DNA from: Argopecten irradians
Lineage: Eukaryota > Mollusca > Bivalvia > Pectinida > Pectinidae
Assembly (NCBI RefSeq): GCF_041381155.1
Contig: NC_091134.1
Coordinates: 39,143,338-39,207,337 of the forward strand
DNA: 64,000 nt
Direction: 5' to 3'
Both the position numbers and the translations under genes were made by a program. The notes under the pieces are model-generated. The model did not search any database, was not told where the DNA came from, and saw only the letters and a list, made by a program, of their open reading frames with translations. Positions 1-13,400 of this stretch are shown one piece after another (the first letter of the stretch is position 1; each line of letters begins with the position of its first letter).

Positions 1-3000
1 ATTGTGTTAAATAACTACAATTTATATCTTATCTATTTATTTAATATGACTTTCACTTATGTGTTACTATCAAAACATGAAATCAGATTATCCCGGCTTT
101 CAGTCACCAATGTGGTGAAAGAATCCTTAAATACAGATTAATTTGAAATGCGGCAAATACCCAGAACAATTTTACCTTATGGTCAAACTTACCAAACGTT
201 TCTCACAGTAGTCTTGCGTCATTGTGTTCGTTGTATCTGAATAAATGTGATGTAAATTTTACCCTACACTGTTAACTATTAGTTGGTGAAGATATTTAAA
301 CCATAGTAAGTATTTCGTAGAAAATACGATGTCATATCTAACCATTATCTTAAATGTAATTAGTATTGTATCATTTCTTTATATTTGACGTAAAGATACA
401 GTACCGAATGTGTTTTTAATCGGAATGGTGAATTTGCGTATTGTTGCTATATGCAACTAAAAGAAAAAGAAATTAATTTAGGTCACTGCTAAAATGTGTG
501 CGTTAACGGTATTTTAAACAATTTAACTATATGTTAACTATATATATCTTTAGATATTCTCAATAACCTCAATAATCATGATTAATTCTATTCCCGATAT
601 ATAGATTGTAGACAAACACTTTAGAGATGAATATTTTAGAAGTGAATCACATGCGCCTGTTATGGACTTTGTATCTATCCGAATGGCGGATGTATCTCAT
701 ATGTTGTAGCTTTATATATATTATTCATCTAAATATAGACATCCAATTATATGTATGCAGCTGCAAAAATCATTTTATTTATATTCACTAATTGCCCTCC
801 ACAATACGTAGTAGATCAGTGAAACTTTAATTTAATACAAGTGGCCTTCCCTCCACCCAAACAAAACTAAAATCCTAGTTCAAATTCATTTATGCGAGGA
901 TAAAAAAGGTCCATCAACATTCATTAACTTTAAGAAGTCCTTAACTTCTCCATTGGAAAACATTACAAAGCTTACAGAAAGCTCTTAATTTATGTAATTA
1001 TTTCCTCGACGAATTTCATATTCATGAAGGAATTTTGATGATAATGAACCATTGTCTTGGTCAAACACTGGTCAAACTAGAACATCAAAATGTAAATCAA
1101 TGAAAGGAAAACTAATTAGATTGATATCTTATCTACAACCCAAAGTCACAAACTTATAATCCCATACATTGATAACTGTAGACCAGCTTTGATAATAGCA
1201 TTACACGATGAAGGGGTGGCATCATTCATTGTACGGATATTTGCCTTGTTAAAGATCTTGCAGTGCAGCTTAAATCTTTGCTCATTAAGTGCTTATAAGG
1301 ACGGGGCATAAATACATCATAATGATATAAGTTGATGTAGCTTGAATTGAATTCCGTTACCATGGATATATACATTTATATATACATATATCGAAATCCA
1401 ATTTTATACTGTTTTGTTTCTGTTGTTCTATAACCTAACACTCTTATATAATTATATACAGATATTGCGTTTCGTAGTACTTTTATTTATTTTTTCAGTT
1501 CATTGGTTAGTGTATATATATTTAGACAGATGCTGTTATAAGAGTAAGTGTGCGTGAAAGTATGTCGTGATGGGTGATAGACACGGATGTTAATGGAGAA
1601 TGGAAGTGCATTATTTATGACTTTTGATTTGTAGAATGAAATAAATTGCATAATGTATTTCATTTTGGCTCTATAATTCTCTGTAATATCTGTGATTATT
1701 CATTTGTGTTCTAAATTACTTAAATATCAAACTGGTACACAAACATGTTGATTGATATTTTTCGTATTACATCGTATATCTGTGTAATTAATTGTTCGTA
1801 TAACTTAGCGGCACGTGTGCTTTGATGATGTTATTTAAGCACCTCGTGTAATATAATGTAGTTTTAGCACCACGTGTGTTATTGCATAATTTTAACACTT
1901 CGTGTGATAGTACGTATGCAATAATTAAATATATAGCTGAATTCGTTGTGCATAAAGAGATCAGAAATATCGATCATACGTTTATAAAAAATCGTTTTTA
2001 AGACATATCATATGACTCCATAAATGTGTAGTTCAAATGAATTTCGAATCTTTCATATCAACTGGCTGTAACTATTCTAATAGATTGCCATGTTTCTGAA
2101 GCGTATCATTTCGTTTTTGGTATACCAAACGTAAGGTTACTATTGGCATCAGACAGAATACACGAACAAAGATTTTATGATTAAGCTCACTTTTATTAGT
2201 TATTCATATTTATTAGTAAACGTCATTCATAAAGTGGGATAGGCATGCAAATGTTTAACGGGTTATCCTTTTAAAAATGTAACAAACGACTTTTAATTAT
2301 AAACAATGAATAACTTTATGATAAATGTCATTATCATAATGAATCTGCTGTCTAAATTAAGTTTGTTATTTAATGTTTGATTAATTTTGTTTCAAGATAC
2401 TTTTGATGCTTTAAACACTTTTCGATTTAGTAGAAGATGCATTTGATTGAGAATTCGATTTATTTATCATTGAATGCCTTTTTTGGAAGAAAAAAACACA
2501 CTATATACACTCAATATTGTAGCATATAGTTTGTAATATCGGTCAAAAGTTTCATATTGATTAGCATATCTATACGAATACGCTCGTTTTATGTTTTGAA
2601 TTTATTTGCTACAACATTTACAAGTTTTTCGGAGCTGTGTTATAAAGCATTTGTTTTATTTTTGAGTAATATTCGGAAATTCATTTCACATGCTAAATTA
2701 ATATAACAAAATATACCTATAAGAATATAAGTGGATATTTTCCCCTGAATGCATTATGATTAATCACGAAGTTAGATACCGGTATGTGTACTGGTATATC
2801 AAAGTAATTGGCTTAAAGTTCTGGAATTGATATAAGGAGCTTACATCTTTCATTTACACTAAAAACCAATATGTATGTATCGAAAAAGGTATTTTTTGTG
2901 ATAGAATGTTTGAAATAAATATCAAATAAAGTATATGGACAAATCTGTTTTGGTCTTTTTATTACTGAATCAGTCATTAAAAATTCTTCAAATGAATACA

Positions 3001-4339
3001 GAATATGGACAAAAGCTTAAGAAGCGAACACCAAAGAGTACCGTACCAGGTGAATATTGCAGGCAGGGAAAAATATCAACCTCTATATGGAAATAAATTG
3101 TATTGTTGTACTTCATGTTTATAACAGCGTCTATGATTAGTTGTATGAAACACATCACAGGCCGGGAAATAAAACATCGTACATATATATATGTATTTGC
3201 CTAGAGCGCGTGCCTCAATGGGCATCTTCCCTTTCGATTTAGCGGGAAATTCACTCGACACGTTTAAGTAATATTTTCATATAAAAATAGCGAGTCATAT
3301 CCCAATATTTTCGATATTATATGAATAATTTATGTCCCCAGTAGCACTGTGATATGAAGGTTTATTTCCCCTCTGATTTGATATTTCTCTCGAGTAAACC
3401 CTCGTGAAATATCACACCTTGGGGCAAATACACCTTCATAACGCACTGCAACCGGGACCATAAATGCATAAAATTAACTAACCAGATAGTACGTTCTTTT
3501 AGAAAGATGCTGCAACCAAGGTTAACAAAACTTAACAATAACAAAAAATTGAAACGAATATAGGGGAAGATTCCGTGTTCTCACACGAAAAGAACCATTT
3601 ATAAGATATGAAAGTGATTCTATATTTCAATATCTAAGGCACCGTATTTGCAAGAAACAATGATCCCTAAGCACATAACAGGGGCATCCTGAACTGATAA
3701 CAGGGGTACATCTGCCGATTGTAAAAATGGCGGCGATGTCAATCTCTCTTATATATATGTTTTTGGTTATAAGTCATGCCATTTGTAATGTACATAAATG
3801 TTATATATGAGGTCAGACGTTCAAAATTTTTCTAATGCCGCAAAATTTATTCTTTGAAATGTCCTAAAATTTACATATTGCAATGCTTAGAGAAGCGATA
3901 TTTTTTCATTTATCTTTCGATTAAAACACAGAGATTTATTTTTTCCCTTCTTTGTTTTTTTGTTTTTTGGGTTGTTTGTTTTGTTGTTTTTTTTTGTGTG
4001 TGTGTTTGGAAACAAATATTTTTCCATGCTGTATAAACTACTCGCAACCAAGTAAATTTACACTTGACCCGACCATATTTCAATGCTGGTCGACATTTCC
4101 TAACGACAGATTGGTTATCTAAGCTACTTATACCTTTGTTCTCAATCTAGTCTATAAATAGACGAAATGTAATTTTATCGATATTGAATTTTTGATAACA
4201 GTATCTGTCGATATTTATAATCCCACAGAAAAATGATTTTGAAACATTAACAATATTATCATTGTTGTGTAAAGCATGATTTTGTTTTGAAAATGGTTAC
4301 AGCGCTTGGTATACAATTTACCTTTATCCACCCGTGAGT
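1..4339. other. Intergenic region upstream of gene A
   Basis: AT-rich DNA with no open frame that looks coding. Open stretches are short, lack conserved motifs and are not joined by convincing splice sites. The one local structure I can support is the degenerate minisatellite near 1.8 kb. The last 100 bases lead into the gene A promoter. Confidence 0.6.
1805..1912. repeat. Degenerate minisatellite with E-box-like cores
   Basis: Four imperfect units of roughly 27-31 bp. Each opens with TTA(G/A)CAC-like sequence followed by CGTGT: GGCACGTGTG, AGCACCTCGTGT, AGCACCACGTGTG and AACACTTCGTGTG. Two units contain the full E-box CACGTG. The units are diverged, so the array is old or under weak constraint. 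It may be a plain decayed minisatellite. Confidence 0.45.
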
Positions 4340-4353
4340 CAGACAGGTATAAA
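4340..4353 (+). promoter_or_regulatory. Candidate core promoter of gene A
   Basis: CAGACAGGTATA runs directly into TATAAA (4348-4353), about 90 bases before the gene A start codon at 4443. This is a plausible TATA-box distance allowing a 5' UTR of about 60 bases. The same 12-mer lies just upstream of the paralogue's start codon (34764-34775, minus strand). Transcription start is inferred. Confidence 0.5.
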
Positions 4354-4442
4354 TTATGTGTTACAGTAGTGCAGTTCATTGATAACAGTGTGCTGTGGGC
4401 TAGTCAATAGTCACGTACTGATAACAGGCTCTGGTAAACAAA

Positions 4443-7400
4443 ATGGCGACCTCAAATATGGTGTCTCGTTTCTTCCTTGTTGCCGTTTTTCTTTCTCCAG
4501 TTTATGGGATGATGGGCTGGTCAGAGTAAGTACGATAAAGAATGTGGTCATTGAAATAGGTGTTAAATTATGTCTTGCAGTTTATATTAATTTTATTGAG
4601 TCTGTACAAGACTTGATCTTGAAGGGAGTGTCTCTGATATGAAACTTTAAAATTTCCAAAATCAAGTTTTCGGACTAAATCGTATAATCTATTTTACCGA
4701 AAGGTTTATTAGTCATAATCATATTTTGATGCCCGGTTTTCATATTGATACATTTGGGAGCTACATATACTAGGTTTTTGCTATGTAGATAAACGAATTC
4801 ATTTTAAAACTTAATAACTTATTCTTTATTATTTTATTCGAAGTGACATATTCAAGAAAACACACTGTTTCTCAGACTAAATTTTGTACTAGAAAACAGT
4901 TTTCTTAAAACTAACGTCAAGACATTGATCGCTGATTAATTAATTAGACTAAACGTCTTTGTTTCGGTTATATCAGAACCTAGGATTGGATGATATTGTA
5001 ATTAAAAAACTGAACATTTATGAGAAATCCCTTTAAATAAATGAAAGTGTGCTGATATCATATTCCTTTAATTTGTTGAAAATACAAATGTAGTTTGAGG
5101 ACAAAACGTAGTTATGTTCATTATCATTGTTTGTTAGCAATGAGAGCACGGTTGATTGAGCTGTTCCTTGTATTAAGCTTTTATTTTGTTTTTAAAGTTT
5201 TTTTATCAGGCTTTTACTTCCTCCGCTCAAATGTTATGTCCTTAATTTGTTGTATGACTGTAGTATCATCTGACGATAAGCCTGCTTTTAGCAAAAGATT
5301 TATCTTCTTCCGGTTGAGTAATGATTTCCATTAAAATATAATCAAACTGAACTCAAGTTAACCTATTCAGGAAAAAATTGTATTTTGATATTTTATTTGC
5401 AAAATAATGAATAACAGTGACATCTTACACCATTATGTATATGTTCATTGTTGAATAAATGATAGGGAAAGTACGTACCAGATATATACCAATTTGCAAG
5501 CGGCCAATAAAATATCATGCTAAGATAAGAACACTTTCAAAGATTGCAAATAAAGCCTTAGTTAAAGAGCACATATTCTCCTCCAGACGACTTATCTGGT
5601 ACTTCAGTCGGCTGGTCGTCCATAATTAAATTAATATCGTGATGACAAAATTTTCCTAACAAATTTATATTTTCTTTTTATAAAAGGTTGTTTTCCACGT
5701 GGCTGCAATTCCGACCTCACGCCTGTCCTTCGTTAGATCCAGGTACAAATGAACAGTTTACTATGGTACATACGGAGGGTAGCCATTGTAGATCTTCCCT
5801 ACAGAACAGGTGTCATCACCAATACCACCATGGCCACAGGACCAGAAAAGGCGGATTCTACATGTCGTCAACGTATGTATACCGTCAAGTATGCTTAATC
5901 AATTGTATGGATACCCGTTAGTATGGGACAAGGAAGTAATTCCAACTGTGTCGACCAAAAACAAATTGTCAAATTTTCGAGGCAATCTGCCCCAGTTAGT
6001 AGATATACCAAGTAATGATGATGAAGATAAATAATATTTACGATGGTTACGTAAAACTCAAAGGTCATCATATCAGAACTTTAAACCTGATATAATATTT
6101 CAGATTATCAGTGTTCTAGTTGTTACTAGATGTAAAGTTTTAAGTATAGATAAACGATTTTGTGGTATTTTTCCAATGGTATATTATCCCTCAGACTTTT
6201 TGACAAAATATGTACTTATTGTTTTAACAAGGAGAATTAGAAATTCCAGTCCTGTCAACCCATTCTTTGGGATATCGGTATTTAGGTCATTGTTTACTAA
6301 AAACACTGACATTAAGGGCTTAAAAATTCCATTAAGGAGATCACTTTGGATAACTGTTTTTCTCGAAGTAAATTTTATTTCTTTTATGATAGATGTTGAA
6401 AATTTTCTCGATATAACATATTATTTGATATATTATCTTGAATAAATTGTTGATGTTTTATCGTGGGAGAATAAGGTGCGGCACACTTCATACTGCAAAT
6501 TTAATTTTACCGCGACGTTTTCGCGTTTTCATGCCTGGGGAATTTTTCATGACTATATAATTGTTCAACTTTAATGGCTCAGTCGTTAACGGGTTTGAAA
6601 GAAATTGCGAGGATTGATTTTGATTTTATTATTGCAAGCTAAATTTGCGAAATGTTTTCCAACACTAAGAAGGTTTACAGTATTTCCACGATCAAATCGT
6701 TAACGTGTTGGTAATTTTTCAATGTACTCTATAGATTGATGTACAAGCTTATGGTTCTATTTTCAAAAATTATCACTATTTCGTTTCAAAAACAGTCATT
6801 GGAAGTTGAAGTGATATTCATACGTGAAAACTTGAGTGCTAGATTTACAATGAACCCGTGTACTAAGTATTGTTCATGCGACTTTTGTAAGTTCAATATG
6901 TCTATTACTGCCATCTCAGATATGGAAATATTTACTCAGCCAACTGAAACATGTCTTCTTTTGCTTACCTCCTATGTTCTATTATTTGTTTTACCTATAG
7001 GTGTCTGCTTGCCATCCGTTATCAAATGACCTAGGTTATTTTAGTAACATTTACAGACCGTCAATTAATACAAGCATTGTATGCTTATAGGGATAAATTA
7101 AAATAAAACTACAAAAAAATATAAGAATACATCATGTTTTTTAATTATAATTTCTCATCACCACAGGTTCCATGGACCATGTTCCTCAATGAATACCACC
7201 ACATGTAGTAATTATGAATGTAAACGGTCATGTGTGGACGGATATCATCGGAGCGCTGACGGCAAGTGTGTTAGTACAGGTAGGTCAGCTTTGAATGTTT
7301 GTTTCACATTTATCAAGGTAAAATAGTCAGTTCACCGACACCTATATTACTTGCTTTAGTGATACGTTTCCGATTTGGCATCGACTTTTGATTTGAGACC

Positions 7401-10400
7401 AGAATAAGCAAACGCAATTTGCCTTTTTACTAATGATAATTAGATATTTCGACGAACTATCGCCATAATATTGGATACAGTTCGACATATGTAATTTTTT
7501 TAAATTGTCTGTATTACCTGGTTTTTTATCAGCATTGTATGGTATTTTTGAGGAATTTTAGTTTTGCCCTGAAACTTTGATTCGTGAAATGATATTTGAC
7601 GAATAAATTAGACATATTCTTACAACTAAAACACGAAATTCGATTTTCTCGTCTTTAGTGTAAATCATGAAATTTTTTTACCGACACAAATAACCGAGTT
7701 TACGATATATTTACTATCATCATTCTGTCCCGCTGGACCTTTAAGCAAAATACTGTATAGTTTTATCAGAAATTATACCAAATTTACATGCATATGTACA
7801 TGTAAGTGATAGATCGTCCAGTCCACCCTCTACAAAATACCTTCTTTGGGATATCGGTATTTAGGTCACTGTTTGCTTGAAAGACTGACATCAAAAGTTG
7901 TTCAAAAATAGATCCACGTGTGGTTTGAGTCAAAACCTGTACATAAACCTTCTCTTAGGAATGTATCCCTTTTAGTCACTATCTACCTTGTTTGATATGT
8001 CTTATTTAATCTTGGCACAAATTCAAAATACATTGATAATATTGATATAAACTGTAGTGCAGTTATCTGTCGCTTTCGTCAGTTTTTCGGATTCATCATG
8101 CCCAGGTGATTTTTTTTTCAATTGTGACTTTACATTTTGTTCGTTTATAGTCTATCCCGAAAGAAACCAAGACATAATTCTTCTTAAGTACCTAGTTCTA
8201 ATATATTGTTTGTGTTCTTCCCTTAGTTTGAAATCTTAAAATCATTAATGATACAAAGCTTAATTAAAGTAGCAACAATTATTCATACCTACAGGTATTA
8301 TCATTACATTTAAATATTAAATGAAGAACTTGCGGATATTCTATTTTCATTGATTAGGTCTGTCCTTCACCTGAATTTGTTTATAATGTGATGTTGTCTA
8401 CTGTTTTGTTTGCAGTGGTCCCACATTGTTTCAACGGCGGATCACTTAATCACAACTTGACTAAGTGTGAGTGTACTGCGAACTTCACTGGGGAACAGTG
8501 TGATATACGTAAGTGTTACTAAAGTCACATTATCTAGAAGCAAAACAAATTTTACACTCAAATACAAAAGAAAAGATACTTTAGGTCGCTGAAAATGTTC
8601 ATGTAGCAAAAGTTAACATCTGGTCCCAGAATCATGAAGCAAAGACATAAGGTTTTTGCTTATCCAATCACAAATGACAAATTGTTTTAACGTCATCAGA
8701 GATTGACTAAGTTTTTGAAATATGGAGAATCTCAAAGTTGATTTTGAAGGAATTTTCACAACTACATCCTGTAATATTGCCAGTGTTGTTAAAAGATTCA
8801 TTTTTCTTAATAGAAATGAAAATGATAAGAAATGAAAATGATATAATCAGATTATGTTGTTTCCAGCTGTTTGTAACCCTGGCTGTAGGAATGGCGGAGT
8901 GTGTTCCATGCCACCAGATACCAAATGCTACTGCCCTGATCACCTAACAGGAAACACATGTGAAATACGTATGTTACTTGAATATTTTCCTGAGGACGCC
9001 CCTCTCGATTCGTATCGAAAAAAGTATTTTATTGGTTTACGATGCAAACCTCTCTCCATTACATGTATTTTAAGAATGCATCTTGGTTACAATGTACAGC
9101 TAACATGAATCAACGGATGTATAAAGTAAATTTAAATAAATAGTAATTTGCACAGATCGCGTCTATCGATGTTTAGCAGAATAAACCTATCATCAATTTC
9201 AAGTCCAAATCATTATAAATCGAACATCACCAAATAACCTAAGTGAAACAAAGATGTTTTCACAGCAACAAAAATATTGCATCTGTATTTTTCATCATTT
9301 TTTGTTTCTGAACCCTGTATAAATCAGTAAATTATCAACGCTAATCGGATAATGATTTCACTATTCAATATTTTTTTTATTACCTTGATCAAAAGATGTT
9401 CGTCAGTTAATTGGTTTGATTCAATTTCTATTTTGTTTTCATAAGCATTATGTGGAGACGGTTGCCATAACGGAGGAGAGTGTATCCTTACAGGCCAAAC
9501 TACCCAATGTGTCTGCCGTCCTGGTTACTATGGAAACAACTGTGAATGGAGTAAGTATTTTCTTTTCTCTGAACAACATCTAAATATTCCTGGTGATTCA
9601 ATATTCATGTTTTTTTCTAACTTTATCGAAATTTTCATGTCAGTTATTACATCTTTAACAGAAAAAAATCATGCGTGCTCGAGAAAAAAAGTTGATGAAG
9701 ACAATGGGATTTTTCCGTCGATATTATACCGTATAGACGGTTACTTTCATGGATGAATATTTTCGCGAAGCGCGCACTCTTTGGCTTCAATAGTATAAAT
9801 TTTATATAGAATTCAAATAATTCTAATTATTTCACAGATCAAAATTTCACGACCACGTCCATGAACTGCGAAATCGCGAAAATATCATACTCACGAAAAT
9901 AAGCAGCTATGTGGTAATCGTGCTGTTACGGTACGTTTCGTGTTAAAATTGTTATCACCAAATGGTCGTGTAAGGTTGTGACCTAATCGGGATTCCACAT
10001 AGATTTGTAGAATCAATGATGAAAAGCAGAAGAGACACTTATTTTGCAGAAACACTTCGTTCTGTTGCCATTATGCAGTTTTTAAGTTCCAAAAACTCAG
10101 CGTTAGGGCATATTTTTCGATATATTGTTTTTCGTGCATTTTTATTCAACATCATATGTATTTTCATCAGTTTGCGCCCCTACGTAAACAAAATTTATCA
10201 TTGTTGATTTATGTCTTTATACGTTACAATAGTATATCAGTAGATACAATTGTGTTGTAGGACGGATAAACTGTGTTATATTTGCATAGCATGTCCACTT
10301 AGACTTATATATCAGTCAAAGTACTGAAACTGATAAAAGGTATTATAGCATCCTGTTATTGTAGCTAAGATCATCCCAATGATTGGTGTTCGGATTTTGT

Positions 10401-13400
10401 TAGGTAGATAATGTGATTCAACATATTATTAACAGACTTCAATCCATTTGAGTATCATAGCAAATACAGGTATCCGTCCATTCGATGTCGATCTAATCCC
10501 AATGCCAATACGATAGACCGTCGTTTATTACGTGGGGCTAAGTGGTTAAAGTGTCTGACATATTAGGTCCCCACTCACCTTTTACCATTTCTTAATTGCG
10601 AGTTCGATCCTTGAATCAGTAAAACTTGAAAACAATATAGGAGATAAGTTGATTGTGAATTGTTATACGTGGATATGACGTGTACTTTTCAAATAGGTTA
10701 AAATGTTTCCCCCCCCCCCCCATTTATTTTTACCGCTTTCGTAAATGAAACAAAACTTTTTTCAGGTCTTATCAAACTAACGATCTGCACTTATTCCAGT
10801 TAGTTTGAGATTGGATTATTTGTTTTCATTTTAATATACTGTAATATCACTGAACCGTTTTCTTTACTGGAAAATGCCATGGTATGTTGCAGCCAATTTC
10901 TACCCACCACAGTGTAATGCAAATGACGATGTCGATAATACTACCACCTGCATTTTTGACGAAGAATGTGAGAACGGACATTACTGTTGTAGTTTACCCT
11001 CCAATTTTATTGAGGGTCGTTGTGCCGTGCCTGAGAACAATATAACGTGCATACATCCGGACGGAGCTGTGGTGGCCGTCAATGATATCTACAACAGTGT
11101 GCGGGACTGTCAGACATGCGTATGTAAGCCACCAGTGAACACTTCCGCCGAACATGGCGACCTCCAGTGTTTCTCTAGTGGTTGTTCTAGCGACTTCCTG
11201 TCGAATCCTCACTGCTGCCCCAATACAATTGGTCAGTATTTCATAAATTGATGAATGAATGATATTATTTTAAAAATGATTTGTAGTTCATCACATCTGG
11301 TCAGGGTTTTTTTTCATCAGTACTGATACATCTAACTAAATTTGTCTCTATCAAAATTTTAAAGAGAGATACCTATTCACAATTCAAGATAGTACAGTTA
11401 TCAAAATGATTTCAATAGAATACTGCATTGTATTTAAAGACGTTACACAGCATATAAACAAATATGTTTACCTTTGTTGTAGATAACAAACCATGTCCAC
11501 GTAAGTATAAATGGTTTCGGTACTCTATCAGATAATATGACACATTTTAAAAATGGTTTTGATAATTTCATTTGATGAATACAGAAAATATATAGCTGTA
11601 AAGATGTTAGCTTTCAATGATTTGACCAAACTTTAGCCTGAAATTGTATCTTCGGCCGTTGTTGCCGTGTTAGGGAAAGGGCACAATGTACACAATGATG
11701 AAAGTTTGCACAGTACTCAAATGAAGTTCATGTGAAAGAAGTTAATTTGTGTGAATGTCCATATTGCCATAAGCTGTCGACTTATATAAATATATAATAA
11801 CAACTATTATACTAGTAACGTTTTTTTGTTTGTTTTTTTTTTGTTTATTGATATTTGGTATTATGGTTTCAGCTCCTGTCATTAGCGGATGCCCTGAAAA
11901 TGGCAAGATAATTATGATATATGCGTCTGCATTTGAAAACAGCGCCCCTCTTCTCGATACTTTTGAGGCTCATAACTGCTTGGGGAAGCGTTTACGTGTA
12001 GATTTGAGCAGAGTGAACTTTCAAGCTTGTGCTTGTAGTGAACTCAGTATCTATAATGTTAGGGCAACTTCAGAGGAGGATTTTAATAAAAGACAAGGAA
12101 CATGTGACTTCCAAGTAACAGTGAAAGGTAAGTTTTGTCATTGTGTTCAAATAGCGCAAGATCGTAATGTCAATAACTGTTGAGTAATTCCCCATAACAT
12201 TTCATCTCGGTACCAAATACGAAAAGGTTACTGTATTTCATTTCACTTAAACATTGAACGTCTTTCGGTTGGCATTCATAGAAAAATGAGTGCCACTACT
12301 GTGACACGATTTCTAACCTCATGTGGGATAGTTGCCACGTATACTGACCGCTGGTCAGTGGGGTTTTTCGCAGATACTTCGGCTTTCCTCCAACATATAT
12401 ACCTGACACGTGCTTAATTGCCCTTGGCTGTTAATTGGATGTTTAACTAGTCAAACCAAACAAAACAAAACCATGTGTTCGATACCAATTGGTGCTCCGT
12501 AATCTTATTCTATTATATAATCTTCATTTACTTTCTGATTTTTTTTCAGATTTAACTCCTCCTGTGTTTGTAACATGTCCGGCAACAATATATGTCCGGC
12601 AGGGGGAGACTGTGAGCTGGTCTAAACCAGAAGTGTTCGACAATGTAGGAGTTCAGCAAGTGGAACTGTATAATGCCAGAATACAAAACAACAGTAACGA
12701 CATCTATCCTGGGGTGTATTTTCTCAGATACACTGCCACAGACTGGCAACGAAATGAGGCGATCTGTGCATTCCGGGTACACGTCTCACACAAAAGTATG
12801 TATGTCTAGAAGGTGTTGTACTAATGTCTATAACTTGAATAATGCCATTTAAATGCAAATTACGGGAGAAGGCAGATAACTTCCTATTGACGGCAGATAG
12901 TTTCCTATTCATTTTATCATTTCAAGTGACATCGGTAGTTTTGTATTGGTTGCATTGTTAACTAAACTTTTGGTACTCCTTTTAGTTTGACTAATAACAA
13001 CTCTTTGCCACAAATAGTTGTTAATGCGATTGCACATTTTACTTTGAAATTCAATTTTCACAAGGAAATATTCATGAGACAATTTAGTTTTTTTTAATTT
13101 GTATTAGAATTTTCAAAATAATTTTAACTTGAAATATTTATATCTTTAATTTTTATATTTATGTGATTTATTAGCATTATTGGCTAGTCTTTTGGAAATT
13201 TAAGATACACTATAAAATTCGAGTGTTATTGTTGGTTAAAGTAGATTAACCTAAAATCTTGGTAATAAGCCTGAATCGAAAATAGGCCGCTCTCGAAAAT
13301 AAGCCTGGGATTTCCTACCAAAAAAGATTATAAGCCTTGGCTTATTTTCGAGATTTTAATGTATGTTTGCATCAGAGATAATCACTGATAATTATATTTC

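Noticed and set aside
5810-6034. Open frame spanning the gene A exon 2 end into intron 2
   Set aside because: The frame does not fit the phases of exons 1 and 3, and its 3' half is a dispersed repeat also found at 36350.
10531-10640. Possible tRNA gene
   Set aside because: A and B boxes are present but no closed cloverleaf or acceptor stem; a SINE head is the better call.
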